Positions 17,176 to 26,260 of a stretch of 43,232 nt of DNA are shown here, piece after piece. Origin of the DNA: Microthrixaceae bacterium (GTDB taxonomy: Bacteria; Actinomycetota; Acidimicrobiia; Acidimicrobiales; Microtrichaceae); NCBI GenBank assembly GCA_020027475.1, contig JAHRAZ010000059.1:1-43232 (forward strand). The letters are read 5' to 3'. A model generated the notes under the pieces. That model saw nothing but the letters and a program-made list of their open reading frames with translations, searched no databases and had not been told where the DNA came from. Made by a program: the position numbers and the translations under genes. The stretch's first letter is position 1. Each line of letters begins with the position of its first letter.

Positions 17176-18267
17176 ATGAGGGTCGTACTCAAGATCGGCA
17201 CATCCAGCCTGACCTCTGCCAATGGGCTCATCAACCGCTCGTCGGTGCGCAAGGCCGCCACCGAGGTCGGGGCGGCACGTGCCGCGGGGCACGAGGTGAT
17301 CCTCGTGACGAGTGGAGCCATTGCGGCAGGGTTTCCCGTTCTCGGCTGGGATTCCGCAGACCGGCCGAGCGATCCTCAGACACTCCAGGCGGTTTCCGCG
17401 GTGGGACAGTCCCACCTGCTTCAAGAATGGACCGGCGCGCTGGCTTCCGAGGGGGTGGTCGGTGGACAGGTCCTGCTGGCACCGCTGGACTTCATGGTCC
17501 GTGCCCAGTATCTCCACGCTCGGGCCACGCTCGAACGTCTGCTTGAACTCGACGTGGTGCCGATCATCAACGAGAACGACGTGATAGCCGACGACGAGAT
17601 TCGTTATGGCGACAACGATCGAATCGCGGCCCTGGTGGCTCAACTTCTGTCCGCCGACATGCTGATACTGCTCACCGACACACCCGGCCTGATGGATGCA
17701 GACCCGAGGACCTCATCCGATGCGTCCCTCATCGAACAGATTGTGGAAATCGACCATGAACTCGAGGCATTGGCCGGCGGTACCGGCACCGCCCGGGGCA
17801 GTGGCGGAATGGTGTCCAAGCTCGCTGCTGCCAAGATGGCCTCGTGGGGCGGGGTTGGTTGTCTGATTGCCAGCGCCGCAAGAGACCGGGTGGTGCTCGA
17901 CGCCATCGAGGGAACGCCCGGCACGGGTACCTGGGTGGAAGCCCGCCCTCGCCGCCTGCCTGCCAGGAAACTCTGGATCGCCTTTGCCCTTCCGGCCGCT
18001 GGTCGCATCGAGATCGACGACGGCGCAGTGGAGGCGCTCACGTCTGGCGGCCGGTCGCTTCTTGCTGCCGGGGTCGTCGGCGCCAATGGAGAGTTCGCCG
18101 TGAATTCCGCCGTTGAGATTGCTGACTCCCGGGGACGCGTCATAGCGAAGGGCCTGACCCGTATGGACCGGTCAGGTGTTCTGGCAGCGGCAGGTCGACG
18201 TTCGGCGGACATGGCTTCCGCTGGCGAAGTGGTGCATCGTGATGACCTCGTCGTGATGCCTGCCTAG
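17176..18267 (+). CDS. proB: Glutamate 5-kinase
   Basis: A 363-residue first enzyme of proline synthesis, phosphorylating glutamate with ATP. The amino acid kinase domain (residues 1-255) shows LKIGTSSLT, LVTSGAIAAG, NENDVIADDEIRYGDND, LLTDTPGL and GTARGSGGMVSKLAAAK. A C-terminal PUA domain (about 270-355) is present, as in E. coli ProB. ATG 17176 begins seven bases after obg and is followed directly by the conserved first strand; longer starts run into obg. Its pathway partner proA lies downstream but is separated by an inverted murJ. Confidence 0.95.
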   Translation: MRVVLKIGTSSLTSANGLINRSSVRKAATEVGAARAAGHEVILVTSGAIAAGFPVLGWDSADRPSDPQTLQAVSAVGQSHLLQEWTGALASEGVVGGQVLLAPLDFMVRAQYLHARATLERLLELDVVPIINENDVIADDEIRYGDNDRIAALVAQLLSADMLILLTDTPGLMDADPRTSSDASLIEQIVEIDHELEALAGGTGTARGSGGMVSKLAAAKMASWGGVGCLIASAARDRVVLDAIEGTPGTGTWVEARPRRLPARKLWIAFALPAAGRIEIDDGAVEALTSGGRSLLAAGVVGANGEFAVNSAVEIADSRGRVIAKGLTRMDRSGVLAAAGRRSADMASAGEVVHRDDLVVMPA

Positions 18268-18279
18268 ACCGTCTTGGAC

Positions 18280-19884
18280 CTAGACCTCGGTGCGGGAGAA
18301 GCGCCTCTTGATCGAGTCGTTGAGTTCTTCGAAGCCGTGTGGTTTCAACCACAACACCAGGGCCACGAACACAGGTCCCGTCACGGCGGCCACGATGACC
18401 AGCTGAAGGACCGGCCCCACGTGGCCCTGCACGGCGAGATCCACGGCGAATCCGATCGTCGTTACGATCACCGCCACCAGGAGGCCCTTGCCGAAGAGTC
18501 TTGCCGAGTTCATCGTGAGTAGGCCCGGAACCTTGCGGTTGAGGACCACGATCGCAACCACCGCGGCGACCCAGTACGCAACGGAATATGCGATCGAGAG
18601 ACCGATCGAATCCATGATCGCAATCAGCGGGATCACCAGGAGAACATTGAAGGAGTTCTCGAAGAGATTCAGTTAGAACGGCAGGCGCGTGTTGCGCAGG
18701 GCGTAGAAGGCACGCATGCAGTACAGGAACACGGCGAACGCCGGTAGCCCGATGCTGAAGCCGGCCAGCATGCGGGTGGTTTCGATCGTGTCCTGGGCGC
18801 TGAAGTTCCCTCGCTCGAGGAGTACCTCTATGAGGGGTTTGCCCAGGAACATGAGCGCACCCGCGGCGGGCAGCAGGAAGACCAGAAGCAATCCCAGGCC
18901 TTCGCGGAAGCGCTGCTGGTATCGCTCAACGTCGTGGTCCTTGGCGGCTTCGGAGAGTTCCGGCAGCACGGTGGTCATGATCGACACTGCAATCAATCCA
19001 TAGGGCAGCTGGAAGAAGATGAACGCGTATTGGTAGGCCGACACTGCGCCAGCGCCACTTCCGCGGGCCAGGGTGAGTACCAGCAGCAGCGCGACCTGGT
19101 TGGAAGCAGCGAAGCCAACGGTCCAGCCGGAAAGACGCATGAGCCTCTTCACCGCAGGGTGTTTCGGCTGGAATTTCCAGCGGAGGTCTATGCCCGCCTT
19201 GCGGATCGGCCTGACCAGAGCGGCTGCCATGGCAGCCACGCCCGCAGTGGTTCCGAGTCCGAGTACATACACCGTGAGGTTTGAGGTGTCGTTGGTGGCG
19301 CCGGAGGAAATGAGTGCCCACACGGCCAATGCTGCGCCGGCGGTGATCACGTTGGTGAGTACAGGTGCGAAGGCGGGCGCCGCATAACGCTTCCTGGAAT
19401 GCAGAAGCGCCGTGGCGAGCGTCGTGATTCCGTAGAACAGGATCTGGGGGAGCAGCAGGGCGAGGAACAGACCGCCAATGGCGAGCTGCTGTTCCTTTTC
19501 CTCGCCGCTCAACGGCAGCGCGAAGAACTGATTGATGAGTGGTGACAGCAACACCGCGAGCACGGTGAGCACAGTGATGGCGCAGAATGAGACCGTGACG
19601 AGAATCGACGTGGTGTCCTCTCCCTCGGCCCCTTCTTCGGAGTTGTGGATGAACATCGGCACCAACGTGGCCGAAAGCACTCCGCCCAGAACCAGCTCAT
19701 AGAGGATGTTGGGTGTGGTGTTGGACAGGTTGTAGGTGTTGGAAACCGCGGTCAGGCCGAGGGCCGCGGTGAGGGCACTGACCCTGAGCAGTCCCGTGAG
19801 GCGCGACAGCGCAGTCCCGATGGCTGGTGTTGCACTCGCACCGAGCAGGCTTCTTCCCCGGGGTTTCGAGGGGGCGTCACTCAC
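18280..19884 (-). pseudogene. murJ: Lipid II flippase MurJ, interrupted by one in-frame TAA
   Basis: Two open segments in the same frame together encode a MurJ/MviN protein of about 534 residues with some 13-14 membrane helices. The first (403 residues) starts at GTG 19884 and contains RLTGLLRVSALTAALG, YNLSNTTPNILYELVLGG and QLPYGLIAVSIMTTVLPELS. It ends RNTRLPF, then TAA at 18675-18673. The same frame continues with LNLFENSFNVLLVIPL and runs 131 more codons with normal composition to the stop at 18282-18280. No Shine-Dalgarno precedes possible restarts (GTG 18636). No frame change is needed, only TAA in place of a sense codon such as TAC. Either a recent nonsense mutation or a sequencing error is likely. 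It sits inverted between proB and proA, unusual for murJ, so it may be a second copy. Confidence 0.8.
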
Positions 19885-19947
19885 GTCCGGCGAGGCTAGT
19901 CGCCTGTTCGCTCAACTCGGTCCAACTGAGCCATGTGGGTATTCTCG

Positions 19948-21198
19948 ATGGTCGTGAGCACTCCGATTCCCGAACTGGCCAGACGATCAAAGGCTGCGGC
20001 TTCCCAGATGGCCACAGCATCGAGCCTCGCCAAGGACGATGCCCTGCGCGCAGCAGCAGACCTGCTGGTTGCACGGACTGCGGACATCCTTGCGGCCAAC
20101 TCGCTCGACGTGATCAGCGCCCGAGAAGCCGGGATGGCAAAGGGGCTGGTCGATCGGCTCACCCTTTCCCCCGAACGGGTGGAGGCCATGGCTGACGGCC
20201 TGCGGCAAGTGGCCTCGTTGCCGGATCCGGTCGGCGCGGTGCTCGATGGCTGGGTTCGTCCGAACGGTCTGAGGATTTCGCGGGTTCGAGTGCCACTGGG
20301 TGTGGTGGCGATCATCTACGAGAGCCGACCCAACGTGACCTCGGATGCGGCCGGATTGTGTCTCAAGTCGGGAAATGCAGCGTTCCTGCGTGGTTCGGCC
20401 AGTGCGATCAACTCCAACCTGGCCATCGGAGAGGTCCTTCGCTCCGCTGTGGACAAGGTCGGTCTGCCCACCGACGCCGTCATTGTCGTTGACGACACGA
20501 GCCGGACCGCAGCGGTTGAGTTCATGCAGCAGCGCGGCTTCATCGATGTGCTGATTCCCAGGGGTGGCCCGTCGCTGATCGAGTCAATACTCGACAACGC
20601 CACCGTGCCCTACGTCATTGACGGCGACGGCAACTGCCATGTGTACGTTGACGCCGATGCAGATCTCGACATGGCGACCAAGATCATCGTGAACGCCAAG
20701 GTCCAGCGCCCCTCGGTGTGCAACTCCCTCGAATCCCTTGTGGTTCATTCCTCGAGGGCCGCCGAACTCCTGCCGCTGGTTGATGCGGCCATGCCCGAGG
20801 TGGAGATCGTCGGTGACGCACGTGCCCAATCGTTGATTCCGCGCGCCGGCGCAGCCAGCGAAGAGGATTACTCCGCTGAGTTTCTCGACCTGAAGATGTC
20901 GGTTCGGGTGCTGGACACCCTGGACGAAGCAATCGAGCACATCAACGACCGAAGCTCCGGCCACTCCGAGGCGATCATCACCGAGAACTTTGCATCCGCC
21001 GAGAAATTCCTGAAGGAGGTGGATGCTGCCGCGGTTCTCGTCAATGCCTCCACCCGATTCGTCGACGGTGAGGAGTTCGGATTCGGTGCCGAGATCGGGA
21101 TCTCCACACAAAAGCTGCATGCCCGGGGACCCATGGGTCTCGAACAGCTCACAACCGCCAAGTTCGTGGTGCGTGGGGACGGCCACGTTAGAAGCTGA
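19948..21198 (+). CDS. proA: Gamma-glutamyl phosphate reductase (glutamate-5-semialdehyde dehydrogenase)
   Basis: A reductase of about 416 residues for the second proline-pathway step, giving glutamate semialdehyde with NADPH. Seen: VPLGVVAIIYESRPNVT, LKSGNAAFLRGS, the catalytic cysteine in RPSVCNSLES, HVYVD and the C-terminal EFGFGAEIGIST followed by KLHARGPMGLEQLTT. Starts at 19933 or 19948 (both ATG) or GTG 19954 are possible; none has a clear Shine-Dalgarno. It faces away from murJ across a short divergent gap. Confidence 0.94.
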   Translation: MVVSTPIPELARRSKAAASQMATASSLAKDDALRAAADLLVARTADILAANSLDVISAREAGMAKGLVDRLTLSPERVEAMADGLRQVASLPDPVGAVLDGWVRPNGLRISRVRVPLGVVAIIYESRPNVTSDAAGLCLKSGNAAFLRGSASAINSNLAIGEVLRSAVDKVGLPTDAVIVVDDTSRTAAVEFMQQRGFIDVLIPRGGPSLIESILDNATVPYVIDGDGNCHVYVDADADLDMATKIIVNAKVQRPSVCNSLESLVVHSSRAAELLPLVDAAMPEVEIVGDARAQSLIPRAGAASEEDYSAEFLDLKMSVRVLDTLDEAIEHINDRSSGHSEAIITENFASAEKFLKEVDAAAVLVNASTRFVDGEEFGFGAEIGISTQKLHARGPMGLEQLTTAKFVVRGDGHVRS

Positions 21199-21256
21199 AC
21201 ACCGGACTCCGGCAACGGATTGACCGGCTGGTCGGCTTCGTCGGTAACCTCCATCA

Positions 21257-22174
21257 ATGAGTAACGATGGGTCGCTCGCGGGCAACGAGCGTTTTGAATC
21301 CGTGGATCAGGTTCGCAAGCAACTCGCCGAGGTGAATTACCTCTCCGATGAGGGAATCGCCGGGATCGTGTTCCTGGCTGACCGGCTGGGCAAACCGATC
21401 ATGGTCGAGGGTCCGGCGGGTACCGGCAAGACACAGCTGGCCAAGTCCGTGTCGGAGCTTCTCGGAGCCCGATTGATCCGCCTGCAGTGTTATGAAGGGC
21501 TGGATGAGTCCAAGGCGTTGTACGAGTGGAACTACAAGAAGCAACTCCTGCGCATCCAGGCCACAAAATCCAGCGATGATGCGGTTGACTGGTCCGAACT
21601 GGAAGAGGACATCTTCAGCGAGGAATTCCTGCTGACCCGCCCGTTGCTGGAGGCGATCACCGCTGACGACCCGGTGGTCCTGCTCATCGACGAGGTCGAC
21701 CGGATCGAGGTGGAAACGGAGGCACTCCTGCTGGAGATCCTTTCCGACTTCCAGGTTTCGATTCCGGAGCTGGGCACGATCGAAGCCAAGCAGATCCCGC
21801 TGGTGTTCCTCACCTCCAACAACACCAGGGAGCTTTCGGAAGCCCTGAAGCGTCGTTGCCTCTACCTTCACGTGGATTATCCGGACCTCGATCGCGAGCG
21901 GGAGATAGTGCTCATGAAGGTGGAGGGCATCACTGAGTCGTTGGCCGATCAGGTTGCCCGAATCGTTCGCTCCATCCGTCAGCTCGAGCTGAAGAAGTCG
22001 CCGTCGGTGTCCGAGACCCTGGACTGGGCGCGCACGCTGGTGCTGCTCGGAGTGCACAATGTAGACGCGGAGACGGCCACCAAAACGGTCAACATCTTGT
22101 TGAAGTACCAGACCGACATCAACAAGGCCATGAAGGAATTCAAGAACGAAGCAACCTTCGCCCGAGATGGCTGA
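21257..22174 (+). CDS. MoxR-type AAA+ ATPase
   Basis: A 305-residue AAA+ ATPase of the MoxR group, which act as chaperones that mature or activate partner complexes, usually with a VWA protein encoded next door. Walker A is GPAGTGKTQ (52-60), Walker B is VLLIDEVDR (141-149), sensor 1 is TSNN (186-189) and the arginine finger is in LKRRCLYLHVD. There are no extra domains. It overlaps the VWA gene by eight bases, so the two are made together. A possible promoter TTGACC (21221) lies upstream with a poor -10. Confidence 0.9.
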   Translation: MSNDGSLAGNERFESVDQVRKQLAEVNYLSDEGIAGIVFLADRLGKPIMVEGPAGTGKTQLAKSVSELLGARLIRLQCYEGLDESKALYEWNYKKQLLRIQATKSSDDAVDWSELEEDIFSEEFLLTRPLLEAITADDPVVLLIDEVDRIEVETEALLLEILSDFQVSIPELGTIEAKQIPLVFLTSNNTRELSEALKRRCLYLHVDYPDLDREREIVLMKVEGITESLADQVARIVRSIRQLELKKSPSVSETLDWARTLVLLGVHNVDAETATKTVNILLKYQTDINKAMKEFKNEATFARDG

Positions 22175-23675
22175 GGTCAGCGGCACCATCCGCACCGCGC
22201 AAGACGCTGCGAGCTCTGCTGGAGGGGCGATCCTTGCGTTGCTCGGTGGGTTCATAGTTGAACTGCGCGAAGCGGGCCTGCCCGTGAGCCTCACGGAGAA
22301 CCTCGATGCCATGGAGGCCGTTCGCCACATCCCGCTCGAGGACCGCGAGGCCTTCAAGTACGCATTGGCCGCCACCCTCGTGAAGAACCATGCTCACTGG
22401 CGGGCCTTCGAAACCGTGTTCGAGGTCTACTTCTCGTTGCGCGGAAAGGAGTATGCCGTTGGTGACGATGGCGACACCCTCGACCTCGACGACTTCGATC
22501 CCGCAGACGCCGATGGGCAAGGTGAAGGCCAGGGCGAAGGTCAGGGTCAAGGTGGTGCCGGGGACAACCTGTCGGCCGAAGAGCTCGCCGAGATGCTGTA
22601 CCAGTCGTTGATGCGCGCCGATCAGCCGATGATGCGCGCAACGGCTCGTCAGGCCGTGAAGCGATTCGCCGGCATGGAGCCGGGTCGCCCGGTCGGTGGT
22701 ACCTACTACCTCTACCGAACCCTTCGGAATCTTGATCTCGATGAAGTTCTCGAACGCTTGATGGAGTCTGCGAGGCAACAGTCGCCGGAGACTTTGACCC
22801 CGCTGGAGGAAAGGCTCGAACACGACGAATACGAAAGCCGGATCGAGGAACTGAAACAGGAAATCGAGACCGAGATCAGGCGTCGACTGGTAGCCGACCG
22901 CGGTGTCGAAGCAATGGCCAAAACCCTTCGCAAGCCTCTTCCGGAAGACATAGATTTCATGCACGCCAGCCGCGAAGAGATGCTCTCCCTCCGCAAGGCG
23001 CTGCAACCCCTGACCCGCCGGCTTGCCGTGCGGCTCGCCCGCAAACGCCGCCACGGCCGCAAGGGTGCTCTGGATTTCCGGGCCACTGTGCGAAGCTCGC
23101 TCAGCTACGGCGGTGTTCCTGCCGAACCGAAGTTCAAGTATCCGAGACCTTCCAAGCCGGAGATCTTCGTGATCGCCGACATTTCCGGTTCAGTCGCTGC
23201 GTTCGCCCGCTTCACCTTGCATCTTGTTCATGCAATCGGCGGCCAGTTCTCCAAGGTTCGCAGCTTTGTGTTCATTGACGGCCTTGACGAGGTCACTCGA
23301 TTCTTCGAAGGAGCAGATGACATCACCGAGGCAATACACCGGGTGAACACCGAAGCGGATGTGGTCTGGGTGGACGGACATTCGGATTACGGCCATGCGC
23401 TGGAGGTCTTCTGGCAGAACTATGGCCAGGATGTCGGATCCAAGACCACCGTCCTGATCCTGGGTGATGCTCGCAACAACTACCACGCTTCCCAGTCATG
23501 GGTGGTCAAGGAGATCGAGCAACGGGCCCGCCACGTGTACTGGCTCAACCCGGAACCGCACGCATACTGGGACACCGGCGATTCGATCGTGGGGGAGTAC
23601 GGCGTGCATTGCGACGGAATCTTCGAGGTGCGGAACCTTCGCCAACTCGAGAGATTCGTTGACCATCTGGTGTGA
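22167..23675 (+). CDS. VWA domain protein, CoxE-like (MoxR partner)
   Basis: A 502-residue cytoplasmic protein. A helical N-terminal region (residues 1-110) is followed by a short low-complexity Gly/Gln/Glu linker (117-130), a charged coiled-coil-like middle (200-260), and a C-terminal VWA domain whose MIDAS begins DISGS (338-342). Later metal-site residues are plausible in HSDYG. The domain order matches CoxE-like VWA proteins that work with MoxR ATPases, for example in metal-centre insertion for CO dehydrogenase. No such target enzyme is encoded here. It overlaps both the MoxR gene and the downstream GGDEF gene. Confidence 0.88.
   Translation: MAEVSGTIRTAQDAASSAGGAILALLGGFIVELREAGLPVSLTENLDAMEAVRHIPLEDREAFKYALAATLVKNHAHWRAFETVFEVYFSLRGKEYAVGDDGDTLDLDDFDPADADGQGEGQGEGQGQGGAGDNLSAEELAEMLYQSLMRADQPMMRATARQAVKRFAGMEPGRPVGGTYYLYRTLRNLDLDEVLERLMESARQQSPETLTPLEERLEHDEYESRIEELKQEIETEIRRRLVADRGVEAMAKTLRKPLPEDIDFMHASREEMLSLRKALQPLTRRLAVRLARKRRHGRKGALDFRATVRSSLSYGGVPAEPKFKYPRPSKPEIFVIADISGSVAAFARFTLHLVHAIGGQFSKVRSFVFIDGLDEVTRFFEGADDITEAIHRVNTEADVVWVDGHSDYGHALEVFWQNYGQDVGSKTTVLILGDARNNYHASQSWVVKEIEQRARHVYWLNPEPHAYWDTGDSIVGEYGVHCDGIFEVRNLRQLERFVDHLV
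22516..22560 (+). repeat. Short in-frame low-complexity repeat (Gly-Gln-Gly-Glu)
   Basis: Imperfect tandem copies of a CAAGGTGAAGG-like unit inside the VWA gene encode GQGEGQGEGQGQGG. This is a flexible linker between the N-terminal helical region and the middle domain, and a site prone to slippage. Confidence 0.7.
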
Positions 23676-25225
23676 CTCGCCTGTTGGTCCGGCTCACCCG
23701 AGAACACGTCCAGCGTCTGGATGAAACCGTTGCGTCACTACGCGACACCTGCGATGCTGACAGGTCCATGGTGGAGCACGAGGGCGACGAGGACCTCGGT
23801 CCGGGTTCTGCAGCGAAAGAGTCGGTAGCGATCCGGGGCGAGTGGGATGACTCGGCCTTCCTCGCGCGATTGGCGGCAAATCGTGGTCCGGACCTGGTGG
23901 TCGTGTCCGACCCGAGTGGCCAGTTGCGGTATGTCTCCCAATCCGCCGAGCGCATTCTCGGGATCAATCCCCGCAAGGAGCCGGTGTCACACATTCTGCA
24001 CTTCGTGCATCCCGACGATGGCATGGCCGTGCTGTCGGCTCTTGGCGAGGCTGCTGATCACCTCGGGTACCACGAACCCGTGGAGGTTCGGGTCCGCAAT
24101 TCGAATGACCGGTGGGTTGACTGTGAGGTCAATGCCCAGGGTATTGATGGTCCTGGTGGGACATGGTCGATCATGGCGATCCGGGGACTCTCGGACCGGA
24201 GCGTGGTGACGGATCGCCGCGATGGCCTTCAGCGACTCGTTCACAACGCGTCGCTGGAATGTGCTCGATCGCGTTGGTTCGATGCCGACGAGGTCGTGGA
24301 GCACCTCACCAGGACACTTGCCGGGATCCTCGGCGCGAGTGTGGTTGAACTGGCCTGGAGTGATGACAAACCACAATTGGAGAATCCAATGCGGATCGGT
24401 GTTCACTGGCGAACCAGAGGCGACGAACCCTGGCCGGATCATCACTTGTTCACGAAGGGCGCACAGTTCGAGAGTTTCGGCCTGCGGGGTCCCGCGGCGA
24501 GTTTCTTCACGCAGGTTCACAAGGACCTTTCGATTGCTGGGGATGTGCGGGGCGGCGCGCACTACCTCGAGGCGGGGGTTGACTCAGCCGTGGAGATTCT
24601 GGTCTCGCCGAGGGGACCCGAAGCAGTCATCCGGTTGGGATTTTCCGACGGGGCAGCCGGCTGGCGGGGCATCTATTCCGAAGAGGTTGGGCAGCTGGGT
24701 CTGATCATGATGTCCACACTTCGCCGGTGCGAGGCGGAGCGCCGACTGAACGAGCGAGCCAGGCGGGATTCGTTGACGGGTCTGCTCAACCGCGAAGAGC
24801 TCTACCGGCTGCTGAGCGAGGACCTGGACTCGACTCCCGAACCCGGCAGTGTGGGTGTCATCTACGGCGACATCGATCGCTTCAAAAACCTCAACGACCG
24901 ATTTGGTCATGCAGTGGGAGACGAAGTGTTGAAGGACATCGGCCGAGTCCTCACCGAATCAATCGGGGAGGGGGACCTGGCCGCTCGCTTCGGAGGAGAT
25001 GAGTTCGCCATTGTCTGCCGACGTCTTGAGTCACACGATCAGATGGACGCCGTGGCCGCCAGAGTCAGCCAAGGCGTCTCTCAGTTGGCAACGACATGTG
25101 TCGATATTCGGATGAGTCTCGGCTGCTCGACCTGGGAGCCGGGAGTGGGCGCCGACGAACTCATCGGTGCAGCGGACTCAGCGATGTATGAGAACAAGCG
25201 GCGAGCAGCTTCGGAATCCGGCTGA
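23672..25225 (+). CDS. PAS-GAF-GGDEF protein, probable diguanylate cyclase
   Basis: A 517-residue soluble signalling protein. A PAS domain lies at about 66-170 (DLVVVSDPSGQLRYVSQSAE, then FVHPDD). A GAF-like region covers 185-355. A GGDEF domain follows, with DSLTGLLNREEL, GDIDRFKNLNDRFGHAVGD and an intact active site RFGGDEFAIV (GGDEF 441-445), so it should make c-di-GMP from GTP. The inhibitory I-site RxxD is missing: those positions (432-435) read GEGD. There is no EAL domain and no membrane helix. The GTG start overlaps the VWA stop by four bases, so it is translationally coupled to the MoxR/VWA pair. Confidence 0.88.
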   Translation: MTRLLVRLTREHVQRLDETVASLRDTCDADRSMVEHEGDEDLGPGSAAKESVAIRGEWDDSAFLARLAANRGPDLVVVSDPSGQLRYVSQSAERILGINPRKEPVSHILHFVHPDDGMAVLSALGEAADHLGYHEPVEVRVRNSNDRWVDCEVNAQGIDGPGGTWSIMAIRGLSDRSVVTDRRDGLQRLVHNASLECARSRWFDADEVVEHLTRTLAGILGASVVELAWSDDKPQLENPMRIGVHWRTRGDEPWPDHHLFTKGAQFESFGLRGPAASFFTQVHKDLSIAGDVRGGAHYLEAGVDSAVEILVSPRGPEAVIRLGFSDGAAGWRGIYSEEVGQLGLIMMSTLRRCEAERRLNERARRDSLTGLLNREELYRLLSEDLDSTPEPGSVGVIYGDIDRFKNLNDRFGHAVGDEVLKDIGRVLTESIGEGDLAARFGGDEFAIVCRRLESHDQMDAVAARVSQGVSQLATTCVDIRMSLGCSTWEPGVGADELIGAADSAMYENKRRAASESG

Positions 25226-25245
25226 GGTGCTTCCGTGCCCGGGAG

Positions 25246-26196
25246 TCATGGCAGGTGAGCGATTGCGTCGTCGAAAACCTGGAACAACGCCGGACCCGTT
25301 TTGTCGCTGCGGGCCATCACTCCGATGCGACGGCATTTGGCCAGTAACTCCCGAGCTGACCGACCGGGCCACGGCTTGGGGAGCAGTTCTGGCGGCAGCA
25401 GTGGATCCGCCACGAAGCAATCGTTGAAACGGATCGCAATGTGCAGGACTCCGGGCAGGAAGTCGGACTCCGAGAGCATCTCCTTGCGTTCCCTCATGCG
25501 TTCCAGTTCGGTGGGGACGCCCTCGTAGGTGTGGATGAATTCGGTGTATCTGGCGGAAACTTCGTCAAGGTCCCAGAGCCTGCGCGCAATCTCCCTGGGA
25601 TCGGTGATGCCGCCAATGTTCAGGTCGTCGGTACTGAGCTGGGTCAGGTAGCCAGCTATGCCTAGTCGTTCTGCATCGTCGAGAACCTCTGACTCCCAGC
25701 GGTGTGGCGACACGTAGATTCCGGGTTGGAGTTGTGCCCCGCCCAGGGTGATCAGGTGGTTGCGGAGGCGGTCGCGGTCGATCCGTCTGGATTCGGGAAT
25801 GGCGAATTGGGCAAGCCTCCAGCGACGATCCCAGCCCCGGCCGGCAGCGTCCTGGGCGTAGGCAAGAACGTGGCGTGCAGCAGTGACTCCCAGCGCTGCC
25901 TTGCCTTCCTCGGTGGCGGCGAAGACGGCTTCGCGACCTTCGCCTGTCCGTTCGAAGAGACCTTCGTTGACAAGTCGTCGCATGCATGACCGGACGGTCT
26001 CGATGGAGATGTTGCACTGTTGTGCCACCCGGTACAGCTCAGGGCCATGAACCCTGCCGTCGTCGTGGGCCAGTCCCAACACGAGCAACCTCGTTGGAAT
26101 CCCGTCGTCGGGACGCCCGAGAAGTCCGGTCTCGGCACCGTCACCCGAGCGACCTGGTCCGGTTGATCTGGAGTCTGTCGTTTCGGTCACGACCAC
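25246..26196 (-). CDS. PaaX-like transcriptional regulator
   Basis: A 316-residue regulator. An N-terminal winged helix-turn-helix (residues about 35-95, with NISIETVRSCMRRLVNEGL and a wing ERTGEGREAVFAAT) is followed by the PaaX core: RWRLAQFAIPESRR, LQPGIYVSPHRWES, and a C-terminal DPLLPPELLPKPWPG block. PaaX proteins repress phenylacetate catabolism by sensing phenylacetyl-CoA, but no paa genes are here. It follows cysH on the same strand, 64 bases away with a hairpin between. Start is GTG at 26196 or 26190. Its ligand and targets are open. Confidence 0.82.
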   Translation of the reverse strand: MVVTETTDSRSTGPGRSGDGAETGLLGRPDDGIPTRLLVLGLAHDDGRVHGPELYRVAQQCNISIETVRSCMRRLVNEGLFERTGEGREAVFAATEEGKAALGVTAARHVLAYAQDAAGRGWDRRWRLAQFAIPESRRIDRDRLRNHLITLGGAQLQPGIYVSPHRWESEVLDDAERLGIAGYLTQLSTDDLNIGGITDPREIARRLWDLDEVSARYTEFIHTYEGVPTELERMRERKEMLSESDFLPGVLHIAIRFNDCFVADPLLPPELLPKPWPGRSARELLAKCRRIGVMARSDKTGPALFQVFDDAIAHLP

Positions 26197-26231
26197 GAGC
26201 GTAACGGTTCAACCGGAGACAGCCCTGATCG

Positions 26232-26248
26232 GGATGCGTTTCGCACCC
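26232..26248 (-). terminator. Hairpin after cysH, possible terminator
   Basis: On the minus strand GGGTGCG-AAA-CGCATCC forms a 7-bp stem (one G-U pair) 12 bases beyond the cysH stop. No U-tract follows, as is common in high-GC actinobacteria. It would separate the sulfur genes from the PaaX-like gene in part or fully. Confidence 0.4.
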
Positions 26249-26260
26249 AGTGGGACTTGC

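Noticed and set aside
21254-22375. A 373-codon open frame on the minus strand
   Set aside because: Antisense to MoxR, whose Walker motifs are unmistakable.
22516-22560. CRISPR-like or regulatory repeat
   Set aside because: Short, in-frame and coding for a Gly/Gln/Glu linker; no spacers.
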